From positions 3,972,501 through 4,036,500 of the forward strand of contig JAWHQI010000079.1 in NCBI GenBank assembly GCA_033032865.1: a stretch of 64,000 nucleotides of DNA, read 5' to 3'. The stretch is from Dactylorhiza incarnata. Taxonomy: Eukaryota; Streptophyta; Magnoliopsida; Asparagales; Orchidaceae. The translations under genes and the position numbers were made by a program. The notes under the pieces were generated by a model. It had not been told where the DNA came from. It did not search any database and saw nothing but the letters and a program-made list of their open reading frames with translations. Shown one piece after another: positions 54,782 through 63,484 of the stretch. The first letter of the stretch is position 1. Each line of letters opens with the position of its first letter.

Positions 54782-56731
54782 ATGGCACAAATCAAAGATT
54801 ATGCTTCCACCAGACCACCAATTTGCAACCTTGAAAAGTTTGCACTTTGGAAGACAAGAGTTAGAATTTATCTAAACTCTATTGATGATGAATTGTTTAA
54901 TTCTATTTTGACAGGTCCCCCCAAGCCATTCAGGAAGGACTCAAGTGGAAAAGTGACTGAAACACTTGCTCCAAGAACTGAATGGACAGAGGATGAGAAG
55001 AAAGCCCAAGGACATAATGCCAAGGCTATGAACATTCTAGTCTCAACACTCTCAGATGAAATCTTTCAAAAGATTGCTGATTGTGAGTCAGCTAAGGAAG
55101 TATGGGAAGCTCTCACCAAAATGGTAGAAGGAAGTGCTGATGAAAAGAAAGACAAGAAGGCCCTATTAATCTCTCAATATGAAAACTTCCAAAAGAAAGA
55201 AAGTGAAAGTGTTGCTGACATGTACTCAAGATTCAGCCTCATAATTAATGAATTGAGGTCACTTGAAAAGGACATATCTCTCACTGAGATAAATGATAAA
55301 TTGCTGACTTGTTTTCCCAGCACTTGGGATTCAAGAATCTGGCCAATTAAAGACTCCAGGAGTCAAGAAGAAATATCAACAGATGTTCTACTGGGTAAAC
55401 TGAAATCCTATGAACAGCTATTGAAAACCAGAGCTGAGAAAGAAAAGGCATCTCCACTCTCAAAAGAAAAGAGTATTGCATTGAAGGCTACTGAAGGTGA
55501 ATCATCAACTAGTGATGATGAGCTGATCAGCTTGCTGGCTAAAAAGTTCAAGAAATGGATCAAAACAGAAGAATCCAGAAGAAGAGAATCAAAAACCAGG
55601 TATAACAAAAAACCCTCTAAAGAGATTATCTGTTACACATGCAGGAAACCTGGACACATTGCTCCTGATTGTCCTAAGGAGAACAGCAGCAAGAAAGATC
55701 TGAAAAGTACAGATCCAAAGAAGAAGAAGAAAGGAAGAGGATTGATTGCTCAATCCTGGAGTGATTCAGAATCTGAAGAAAACACCTCATCAGATATTGA
55801 TCAAGAAGATGTCAAGCAAGAAGAAACATGTCTGATGGCCACTGAGAAGCTTGAAGATACATCTATGGTAAATATACTAAATAGTATAGATTTCTCCTCC
55901 ACTAATTTTGCACAAGATTTCAAAGAATTCTGTTTAGATCTAATCAAATCTGAAAAAGGGGTAAAAGAATTAAGGATGGAGTTAAGAAAACTAAAGCAAG
56001 TAAACACATACCATAAAAATTATAAACTCAATCTAGAACTCTCAGAGGAAAACCTAAACAAAATCTATTTAGAAAATCTAACACTAAGGAAAGAGCTAGC
56101 AAAAGCTAAAGCCTTTGAGGATTCTCTAAATGGAAAAAATCAGAAAATCAAAAATATCTCTGAAAATCTCACTAATAGATCTAATCAATTAAAACTGAAA
56201 GCTAATGAAGCATCTAAGTCTAAAGCACCCAGCAAATCTGTCTGGAAACACCCCATTCACTTCACCAGGGAAAATCACCTAGAAGAAGCAAGATCACAAG
56301 AAAGTCAAGAAACAACCACTCTTTTCAACAAACCTAATCCCATTATAAATAAAGGAATCTTAGGAAAGAATCCTAACAAGAATTTTGAATCTACGTCGAA
56401 TTCATATCGACGCAATCAATCTGCGTCGAATCGTTATCAACGTACGTCGATTCTTAATCGACGCTTATACCAAAAGGCGTCGACTTCCACTCCACGCACG
56501 TCGAATTCATATCGACGCAATCAATCTGACAGAAATGTCTCTCTGTTCAAAAAGTCTCCCTCTCTTTCCTTACACTATGAACACTATTTCTGTGACATCA
56601 CCAAAACAGATTGGTATGATAGACCATTGCCCCAAAAGGAGGAAGGATATTCTGAAAAACCTACTTATTCCTTCATTAGTTCTGATTATAAGAAGGGACC
56701 CCAGCTGAGCAGGGTTCAAACTAATGTTTAA
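54782..56731 (+). CDS. gag: copia-4 gag (649 aa)
   Basis: The first ATG after the LTR (54782) opens MAQIKDYASTRPPICNLEKF. Residues about 15-230 match the copia gag core (FALWKTRVRIYLNSIDDELF, AKAMNILVSTLSDEIFQKI, AKEVWEALTKMVEGS, YSRFSLIINELRSL). A CCHC zinc knuckle, CYTCRKPGHIAPDC, is at 55631-55672 and binds the element RNA. Then come an acidic serine-rich segment, a long coiled coil (about residues 375-480), and a Ser/Asn/Arg/Tyr-rich tail (SNSYRRNQS repeats) encoded by the element's CGTCGA-N7-TCGACG dyads at 56394-56517. It ends with TAA at 56729, in frame with pol. It would form the particle in the cytoplasm. Confidence 0.95.
   Translation: MAQIKDYASTRPPICNLEKFALWKTRVRIYLNSIDDELFNSILTGPPKPFRKDSSGKVTETLAPRTEWTEDEKKAQGHNAKAMNILVSTLSDEIFQKIADCESAKEVWEALTKMVEGSADEKKDKKALLISQYENFQKKESESVADMYSRFSLIINELRSLEKDISLTEINDKLLTCFPSTWDSRIWPIKDSRSQEEISTDVLLGKLKSYEQLLKTRAEKEKASPLSKEKSIALKATEGESSTSDDELISLLAKKFKKWIKTEESRRRESKTRYNKKPSKEIICYTCRKPGHIAPDCPKENSSKKDLKSTDPKKKKKGRGLIAQSWSDSESEENTSSDIDQEDVKQEETCLMATEKLEDTSMVNILNSIDFSSTNFAQDFKEFCLDLIKSEKGVKELRMELRKLKQVNTYHKNYKLNLELSEENLNKIYLENLTLRKELAKAKAFEDSLNGKNQKIKNISENLTNRSNQLKLKANEASKSKAPSKSVWKHPIHFTRENHLEEARSQESQETTTLFNKPNPIINKGILGKNPNKNFESTSNSYRRNQSASNRYQRTSILNRRLYQKASTSTPRTSNSYRRNQSDRNVSLFKKSPSLSLHYEHYFCDITKTDWYDRPLPQKEEGYSEKPTYSFISSDYKKGPQLSRVQTNV
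56394..56517 (+). repeat. dyad array inside copia-4 gag coding sequence
   Basis: Perfect CGTCGA-N7-TCGACG at 56394-56412, 56445-56463 and 56499-56517, with degenerate copies at 56423-56441 and 56478-56496. The LTR motif is thus kept within a reading frame, about 225 bp upstream of pol. Confidence 0.9.
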
Positions 56732-56745
56732 AATTTTTATGTGCA
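56729..56745 (+). promoter_or_regulatory. gag stop and acceptor-like gag/pol junction of copia-4
   Basis: TAA (56729-56731) is followed by AATTTTTATGTGCAG and then pol in the same frame. Stop readthrough, reinitiation at ATG 56741, or splicing to the CAG could each give pol. No frameshift is needed. Confidence 0.4.
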
Positions 56746-59700
56746 GATGTACCACATCTCCAGGCTTGTGTGGTACTTGGACAGTGGATGCTCCATGCAC
56801 ATGACAGGATGCAAAAACCTGCTAAACAACTTTGAGGACAGACTTGGACCATCAGTAACCTTTGGAGACTCTAGCTGTGGCCAAACCAAGGGATTTGGAG
56901 ACTTCATTGAAGGGAAGGTCACCTTCAAGAATGTGGCAGTAGTCAAAGGACTAAAACATAATCTGATAAGTATAAGTCAGATATGTGATAATGGTAAGTA
57001 TGAGGTAAAATTCACCATACTACTCTGCCATATTATTGATACCAAGACTGGTGCCACAGTACTTAAAGGAATTAGAAAAGGTAAAGTATATGTAGTAGAC
57101 TTCAGTTCCTCTCCCACAGAAGTATGTTTATTCAATAATATTATTGATAAAAGTGAATTATGGCATAGGAGACTAGGTCATCTAAACTACAAAACAATTA
57201 GTAAACTAGCAAAAAATAACCTAGTGAGAGGCCTACCAAAGGGTAGATACTCTAAGGATTCTCCATGCAGACCTTGCCAACTAGGAAAACAAACCAAATC
57301 ATCCTTCAAACCAATTGGTAAGGATGACTCTCCAAGGATCCTTCACTTGCTCCACATGGACCTCTTTGGTCCCATATCTACTCAAAGCTTGGGAGGAAAA
57401 TCCTATACCCTAGTTATTGTAGATGACTACTCTAGATATAGTTGGGTATTCTTTCTAAAGGCCAAGTCTGAAACCCATCAGACTCTCTCAAAATTCATAA
57501 AACAAATTCAATCTGAATTCAACAGTCAGGTATCCATAATAAGAAGTGACCATGGAACTGAATTTGAAAATCAGGCTATGAGTAGTTTCTGTAATGAAAT
57601 AGGAATCAAACAAAATTTCTCAGCACCTAGAACTCCTCAACAAAATGGAGTTGCTGAGAGGAAGAATAGAACTTTAATAGAATCAGGAAGGACCTTGCTT
57701 GCAGAATCAGGATTAACAAAAACCTTTTGGGCTGAAGCAGTCAATACTGCAAATTATGTTCTAAATAGAAGCCTCATTCATAAAACTAAGTTAAAAACTC
57801 CTTATGAACTCCTGAAGGGAAAAACACCTATTGTCAAATACTTTAAAATTTTTGGGTGTGCTTGCTTTATTCTAAATAATGGAAAAGATCATCTTGCAAA
57901 GTTTGACAAAAAGTCTGATGATGGAATATTTGTGGGATATTCATCATCCAGTAAAGCTTATAGGTGCTATAACAGGAGAACTCTGAAAATTGAAGAATCT
58001 ATGCACATTGTGTTTGATGAAACTAACATGTTGATTAAGGGGGAGGATACTCCCACCAACTCTTTTTCACAGGAAAGCAAAAGCATAGAAATCCAGCATG
58101 AGCAACTAGCTCTAGAGAACAAAGAAAATGAAAGAGAATACCAGCTAAAGGAACCAAGTGAGGAATCTGAACGAGAACATGAAGAAAGTTCAGAGAGAAG
58201 CTTTCAAAACCAATCTCCACAAGAAAACTTGGTCCAGGAAGAACAGTTTGATAATGATCACATTGAGAATGAAGAAGAAGAACAACTAGCAGATCCCAGG
58301 AGAACAGGGATCAATTTGAGAGATCACCCAAAATCTCAAGTAATTGGAAATCTCAATACTGGAGTAAAAACAAGGCATCAAGTTTCAAATGGAGTAATGC
58401 TTCAATGCTTCTTATCACAAGTTGAACCAAAGAAGTTTGAAGAAGCAAACTGTGATCCTCATTGGATTTTGGCCATGCAAGAAGAGCTAGGCCAATTTGA
58501 GAGAAACAAAGTATGGAAGTTAGTAGAAAGACCCAGTAACTACCCAGTGATTGGCACAAAATGGGTATATAAAAACAAGCTAGATTCCACTGGAATAATT
58601 GTCAGGAACAAGGCAAGACTTGTGGCACAAGGATACAGACAAGAAGAAGGAATAGACTACAATCAAACCTTTGCTCCAGTAGCCAGATTGGAAGCAATTA
58701 GGCTCTTCCTTGCCTATGCAGCTTTTATGAAGATGAAGGTATATCAGATGGATGTCAAGAGTGCTTTTCTGAACGGTGACCTTCAAGAAAAGGTATATGT
58801 AGAGCAGCCACCAGGTTTTGTCAATCCTTCTTCTCCTACTTTTGTTTATAAGCTTAACAAAGCACTATATGGTCTTAAGCAAGCTCCCAGAGCTTGGTAT
58901 GACACTCTCTCTAACTTTCTTTTAGAAAACTCTTTTGAAAGAGGAAAAGTAGACAAAACACTCTTCACTAGAACTCATAAAAACCAACTCCTTCTTGTTC
59001 AAATATATGTAGATGACATCATATTTAGCTCCACTCATCCTAAACTTTGTAAAAGATTTGCTGATCTAATGCAATCAAAATTTGAAATGAGTAGCATGGG
59101 TGAACTCTCCTACTTTCTAGGACTTCAAGTGAAACAAAGTAGTGAAGGAATCTTTATCTCACAATCAAAATATACTAAAGAACTAATCAAAAAATTTAGT
59201 ATGGAGTCAGCCTCCACCATGAAAACACCCATGGCAACCAATGCCATTATAGAAAAAGATGATAAAGGAAAATCTGTGGATCAAAAGACTTATAGGGCAA
59301 TCATAGGATCCCTTCTATATCTAACAGCCAGTAGACCTGATATAATGTTTGCCACTTGTATATGTGCTAGATTCCAAGTTGATCCAAAAGAATCCCATCT
59401 CACCTCTGTTAAAAGGATTCTTAGATACCTTAAGGGAACTCCTGAACTAGGGCTATGGTATTCAGCAGAAACCAACTTTGAGCTAACAGGTTTCTCAGAT
59501 GCAGACTATGCAGGCTGTAGGGTTGATAGAAAAAGCACCTCTGGCACTTGCCAATTCCTAGGTGACAGGTTAATCTCATGGTTTAGTAAGAAACAAACCT
59601 CAGTCTCCACCTCAACAGCTGAAGCTGAATATATAGCTGCTGGGAGCTGTTGTTCACAGATCCTGTGGATGCAAAATCAGCTCCTTGATTACAAACTAGA

Positions 59701-59953
59701 AGTCAATAACTCTAAAATTTACTGTGATAGCTCCAGTGCTATATCCATAGCATCTAACCCAGTTCTTCATAGCAGAACCAAACATATAGAAATTAGACAT
59801 CACTTTCTTAGAGACAATGTAGAAAAAGGTAAGATAACCTTAGAATATATACCTACAGACAGTCAAAGAGCAGATATCTTTACAAAACCTTTGGATGAAA
59901 CCAAGCATAATTTCTTCCTCAACACCCTAGGAATGCTTGATGGAAGTCTGTAA
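56741..59953 (+). CDS. pol: copia-4 pol: protease, integrase, reverse transcriptase, RNase H (1070 aa)
   Basis: Protease active site [14 protein letters not shown] (DSG at residues 14-16). Integrase zinc domain [11 protein letters not shown]...[11 protein letters not shown] (about 139-185); catalytic core with HMDLFGP (about 205), RSDHGTEF (about 268) and [11 protein letters not shown] (about 302), giving the D,D,E triad. RT from about 580, with [52 protein letters not shown] and YVDD (59006-59017, about residue 756). RNase H has DADYAGC (about 920), TAEAEY and YCDSSSAIS (about 993). All catalytic residues I can check are present and the frame is open to LGMLDGSL. It copies RNA to DNA and integrates it. 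Confidence 0.96.
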   Translation: MQMYHISRLVWYLDSGCSMHMTGCKNLLNNFEDRLGPSVTFGDSSCGQTKGFGDFIEGKVTFKNVAVVKGLKHNLISISQICDNGKYEVKFTILLCHIIDTKTGATVLKGIRKGKVYVVDFSSSPTEVCLFNNIIDKSELWHRRLGHLNYKTISKLAKNNLVRGLPKGRYSKDSPCRPCQLGKQTKSSFKPIGKDDSPRILHLLHMDLFGPISTQSLGGKSYTLVIVDDYSRYSWVFFLKAKSETHQTLSKFIKQIQSEFNSQVSIIRSDHGTEFENQAMSSFCNEIGIKQNFSAPRTPQQNGVAERKNRTLIESGRTLLAESGLTKTFWAEAVNTANYVLNRSLIHKTKLKTPYELLKGKTPIVKYFKIFGCACFILNNGKDHLAKFDKKSDDGIFVGYSSSSKAYRCYNRRTLKIEESMHIVFDETNMLIKGEDTPTNSFSQESKSIEIQHEQLALENKENEREYQLKEPSEESEREHEESSERSFQNQSPQENLVQEEQFDNDHIENEEEEQLADPRRTGINLRDHPKSQVIGNLNTGVKTRHQVSNGVMLQCFLSQVEPKKFEEANCDPHWILAMQEELGQFERNKVWKLVERPSNYPVIGTKWVYKNKLDSTGIIVRNKARLVAQGYRQEEGIDYNQTFAPVARLEAIRLFLAYAAFMKMKVYQMDVKSAFLNGDLQEKVYVEQPPGFVNPSSPTFVYKLNKALYGLKQAPRAWYDTLSNFLLENSFERGKVDKTLFTRTHKNQLLLVQIYVDDIIFSSTHPKLCKRFADLMQSKFEMSSMGELSYFLGLQVKQSSEGIFISQSKYTKELIKKFSMESASTMKTPMATNAIIEKDDKGKSVDQKTYRAIIGSLLYLTASRPDIMFATCICARFQVDPKESHLTSVKRILRYLKGTPELGLWYSAETNFELTGFSDADYAGCRVDRKSTSGTCQFLGDRLISWFSKKQTSVSTSTAEAEYIAAGSCCSQILWMQNQLLDYKLEVNNSKIYCDSSSAISIASNPVLHSRTKHIEIRHHFLRDNVEKGKITLEYIPTDSQRADIFTKPLDETKHNFFLNTLGMLDGSL

Positions 59954-60374
59954 AGCATGATTGCTGAGAAAATCTAAACAAATCAGAGCTTCTAAGAAAA
60001 ACTTACTGGAGATGCGTCGAATCAAAGTCGACGCACCGTCGAGTTGATCTCGACGCTAATACTGACCTCCTTCAGTTACTGATACGTCGACTATCCATCG
60101 ACGTACCGTCGAATTTTCATCGACGCATATCTCAACAAAGCTTGAAGATATCAAATCCATATCTATGCTTACGCTGACATCTAAATCGACGCAACATCGA
60201 TTTCAGGTTACATTTAGAATCAAATCCCTACTTCCTTTTTCTGCCTATTGAATTCCTCGATTTATGTTTCCTTTCTCGACGCTTCATCTACTTTAAATAG
60301 CACCTCGTATTTCATAACGAATACATCTCTGAACCCGCCAAAAACTTCTTCGTCTACCTCTCTCTCTCTCTACA
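59954..60374 (+). promoter_or_regulatory. copia-4 pol-ORF3 spacer with dyads, TATA-like box and CT-rich leader
   Basis: 421 bp hold four perfect CGTCGA-N7-TCGACG dyads: 60015-60033, 60037-60055, 60085-60103, 60107-60125. They form two pairs, each 22 bp apart. TTTAAATAG is at 60292-60300, and CTCTCTCTCTCTAC ends directly at the ORF3 ATG. The order dyads, TATA, leader, ATG repeats that of the LTR and of copia-3 before its ORF3, so an internal promoter is a reasonable inference. Confidence 0.6.
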
Positions 60375-62048
60375 ATGGCACCTACTCCTGTTCAAGCCGA
60401 CCACGTCCAAGCAATACATGCTGCTCTGAAAAATCTCCTTAAAGACTTTCAGACTCGTCTACAAAGCTTCTCTGATGAATGTGCCAATATGATCGCCCAC
60501 TGTGAAGCAAAGCTGGCCACTCTATCTGCATCTCTTCCTGAGCTGCATATCCTTCTTCGAGAAGTTTCTCTGTCGCCACAAAGGTTTACATCCTTCATAC
60601 AGGATATAAACCAGGGGGAGAGTTGCTCCAGAAACCCCTCTCACCAGGTTCCAGTCTTCTCAAATCATTCTGACTACACCTTTAACAAACACTTTGGTGA
60701 ATCTTCCTCTTACAACACTGAAGGGGAGCATGCTGTGGATTCAGCATTCAGAATTGATATTCCTAGTATCCAGGGGGAGATTCCTGTAGAGAATCTGCCA
60801 GTAATCCAGGGGGAGGAAGAAGCAGCCATCTCTGATGATTGGAATGGGCAAATATGGATTGACACACCCTTATGCGAGGAAGAACTTCAGCATCATTCTC
60901 CTGGTTTCTCGGCCAGTTATATCAAGCTTAAGACTCCTTTGCTTGAGGATATCCCTACAAAAGAGTCTGGAGGAGACATTCATTCATCTACAGAAATCAA
61001 CCTACCAAATATTTCTCTGCCCTCTATTACAGATCATCTAAGAACTCTTCTTGAAATAACTCCTTCTCCACCTAAAAAGAAATCTCCTCCTCTTCCTCCC
61101 TTACCTTCTTCTCTACCTCCTTTGCTACCTCTACCTCCTCAAGTAGCAAGACTCTCTAAACAAATAACTCCTAGGCAGAGTGCAGGAGGACAGATAAAAA
61201 GAAAAAGGGAAGTCACTCCTCACTGGCAAAATTTCTCTAAAGAAGAAAGGAAGGAGTATGCAAAAGAAAAGAAATATAGAAAGGCTATTGAAGAAATAAA
61301 AAGATTTGAGAAGGTACCCATTCCTTCTAATCCTATAAAGGACTATCATGATCCTGACATGGAAAAGAGACATGAAGAGATAAGAGAAAGAGAAGCATAT
61401 GAATATGAAGCAGCTAGGAAAGAAGTGGAAGATAAAAGGAGGGCTTGGATGGAAAAGATCAACAAAGGAATGACTAAGGAACAAATCCTTGCTGAATCTT
61501 CTATCAAAATTCCAAATAAATTGTTTGATGTTGAAGCCTATCGAAAGAAGAATCCTCAAGCAGGGATTACTCTGAATAAAGGTCAAATGAACAAGAAAGG
61601 TATAGGATGTACAGAAGATACATACATACCCTACAAAAAGCCATCAAAACCTCCAAGGCTAGACAAATGGCTCAACTCTCCATGGAAAGGAAAAGGAAAA
61701 ATGCATGAAGTCCCTGAGAAACAAGAACCTGAAAAGAAGAAACCCTATAGGCCAAAGGTTGACAACAAAGGACCTCCTGAGCCCAAACCTGCTCAAAAAG
61801 AATCTCACAATATTACTATTGAAATGATTGATGAAAAGGCAGCAATCATTATCAGCAAGGGCTACTCCTTAAATGACACCATCCCTGAGGGTGATAAGCT
61901 CTTGGCAAAATTGCATACCATCATCAGGAATGTCCAAGAAAGACCTGATAGAGCCAGGGGATACATTTTTGATGCTATTAATGATTTGTCTAGGAAACTT
62001 TATTCTGCCTTTGTCAACTTCATGTACAAAAAGAAGTTTCTAGTTTAA
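60375..62048 (+). CDS. copia-4 ORF3, unknown function (557 aa)
   Basis: ATG 60375 opens MAPTPVQADHVQAIHAALKN, a helical N-terminus (about residues 5-75). An acidic middle region follows, with QGE repeats encoded by AGGGGGAG tracts. Next are a proline-rich stretch (about 233-255: KKKSPPLPPLPSSLPPLLPL), a Lys/Glu-rich coiled coil (about 285-375), a basic segment (GKGKMHEVPEKQEPEKKKPY) and a more globular C-terminus (ITIEMIDEKAAIIISKGYSL...NDLSRKLYSAFVNFMYKKKF). I see no signal peptide or membrane segment, so an envelope role is not supported. It occupies the place of the extra ORF of Sireviruses. Copia-3 ORF3 is not clearly similar by eye. Confidence 0.85.
   Translation: MAPTPVQADHVQAIHAALKNLLKDFQTRLQSFSDECANMIAHCEAKLATLSASLPELHILLREVSLSPQRFTSFIQDINQGESCSRNPSHQVPVFSNHSDYTFNKHFGESSSYNTEGEHAVDSAFRIDIPSIQGEIPVENLPVIQGEEEAAISDDWNGQIWIDTPLCEEELQHHSPGFSASYIKLKTPLLEDIPTKESGGDIHSSTEINLPNISLPSITDHLRTLLEITPSPPKKKSPPLPPLPSSLPPLLPLPPQVARLSKQITPRQSAGGQIKRKREVTPHWQNFSKEERKEYAKEKKYRKAIEEIKRFEKVPIPSNPIKDYHDPDMEKRHEEIREREAYEYEAARKEVEDKRRAWMEKINKGMTKEQILAESSIKIPNKLFDVEAYRKKNPQAGITLNKGQMNKKGIGCTEDTYIPYKKPSKPPRLDKWLNSPWKGKGKMHEVPEKQEPEKKKPYRPKVDNKGPPEPKPAQKESHNITIEMIDEKAAIIISKGYSLNDTIPEGDKLLAKLHTIIRNVQERPDRARGYIFDAINDLSRKLYSAFVNFMYKKKFLV
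60613..60815 (+). repeat. polypurine-tract copies embedded in copia-4 ORF3
   Basis: AGGGGGAG at 60613, 60772 and 60808, with AAGGGGAG at 60721, copies the core of the LTR-adjacent tract (62182). They encode Q/E-G-E in ORF3. Confidence 0.8.
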
Positions 62049-62181
62049 GACAAATACTTGTCATAAGCTCTCTTTATTAACTTTCTTTTCCAATCAATAT
62101 ATTTCTCATTTATGCAAATTATTTTGGTATGAGTTGATTTTATGCTAAGACAATTTCTCCTTAAAAAGGGTTAAGACAAAT
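62049..62181 (+). other. copia-4 sequence between ORF3 and polypurine tract
   Basis: AT-rich untranslated sequence with nothing recognisable except the approach to the polypurine tract. Confidence 0.6.
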
Positions 62182-62191
62182 AGGGGGAGAT
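62182..62191 (+). promoter_or_regulatory. copia-4 polypurine tract
   Basis: AGGGGGAGAT directly precedes the 3' LTR and primes plus-strand synthesis. Confidence 0.9.
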
Positions 62192-63479
62192 TGTTGGGAA
62201 AATGATTTCTCTTAACCCCCAGAAATGAGTTAAAGAAAGAGTTTTATGAATGAATAACAAAGACAAAGTAAATATGCGTCGAATGGTATTCGACGCTACG
62301 TCGAAATAGAGTCGACGTCTTCTTCAGGATATGTCGAAGTAACTTTAGGAAGATTTCGACGTAGGTCCTGTCGACGCTACTCTGATTTCTAGTCGACGCA
62401 TACAAAGAAGTCGACGCACCTTTGTCGACGCACATTCCTTATATCCCTCTCGACGTTGGGCTAAGATAAATTCGACGCTTACGTCGAATAGAAATCGACG
62501 CACGTCGATTTGTTTGACAGATTTGAATCTGCGCCAGATCTCTTTCCTTCTTTTCTGAAGATCTGATTTATATAGAATGATGTTAATATTTTATAGCCGT
62601 TCTGAATCATTCTTTCCTTCTATTTGATTCTTGGCTAAATTGATGAAATCTGTTTTGGATATTATTTGAAATCTAAATTGATATTTTCCATTTATGATTA
62701 AATCTGCTATGGAAATATTTCTCTCTACCTAAATCTCTGGCTGCTAATTGATTTCTCTCCTATAGTACTATCTTATTACACAGAGCTATAAAATAAAGAG
62801 AAAGTCGGCAGGAAAAGAAAGAAGAGTGATCCACCACACATTTTATGATATAGAGGAAAAGCTCCCAAAAGAAAAGAGAGATATTGAGAAAAAGCTCTGC
62901 AGCAACTTTCATCCATTTCTACTTCTGCTTCTGCTCACTGATCACTGCTGCAAAATCTGATTGCTCTCACTAAAAGAGAGAAAGGCTACAAATCTTCTTC
63001 TCTCTATAGAAGAAAGATTCAATTCTTAACTTGTGCTTCAAATCTTCTTGCTAGGAAGAAGATTCATTATTGGCTTTATTCCATTCTTTCCTTTTCATTC
63101 TTATTCACTATTGTAAAAGAGTTTTTAGAATCTCTCTTCAAAAAATTCAGTGTATTGGTTCTAAGAGTCTCCTTATCAAAAGACTCAGGGTGGTTCTAAG
63201 AGTCTCCTTATCAAAAGACTCAGTGCAAGTTAGTGAATTCCTACCAAGGGGGTAGAAGAGTGGACTACCCAAAGTTTGGGGAACCACTATATTTTCTTGT
63301 GTTGTGCTGTGGATTTTCTTTCTTACATTTGCTTTATTGTTTTAATTCTTGTTGGTGTGTGTGGGAAGCTCTAATCTGTGATCATACATATATATATATA
63401 TTAACTTTGCACAAAATATTTCAAATCTCTATTCACCCCCCCTCTAGAGAAATCTAGTGAGGTTAACTGTGCACTTTCA
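62192..63479 (+). repeat. copia-4 3' LTR (1288 bp)
   Basis: Same length as 53400-54687, with the same dyad array (62277-62505), TATA candidates, 35-bp duplication (63157) and microsatellite. No differences were seen by eye. Confidence 0.96.
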
Positions 63480-63484
63480 CTAAT
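63480..63484. repeat. target site duplication of copia-4, right copy
   Basis: CTAAT, exact match to 53395-53399. Confidence 0.95.

Larger units (their letters stand above)
53400..63479 (+). mobile_element. copia-4, complete and apparently recent Sirevirus-like element
   Basis: A 10080-bp element with 1288-bp LTRs at a constant offset of 8792 bp, in which I see no difference, an exact CTAAT duplication, a primer site (54690), polypurine tract (62182), and open gag (649 codons), pol (1070 codons) and ORF3 (557 codons). Gag and pol share a frame and are separated by one stop. The domain order and pol motifs place it in Ty1/copia, Sirevirus-like. Lack of LTR divergence implies very recent insertion, so it may still be mobile. 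It interrupts copia-3. Confidence 0.95.

Noticed and set aside
61131..61586. 151-codon minus-strand frame opposite ORF3
   Set aside because: It is antisense to Lys/Glu-rich codons of ORF3, giving a Phe/Ser/Leu-rich shadow; no start context or homology.
60375..62048. Envelope protein for copia-4 ORF3
   Set aside because: No signal peptide, transmembrane segment or cysteine-rich ectodomain pattern is visible.
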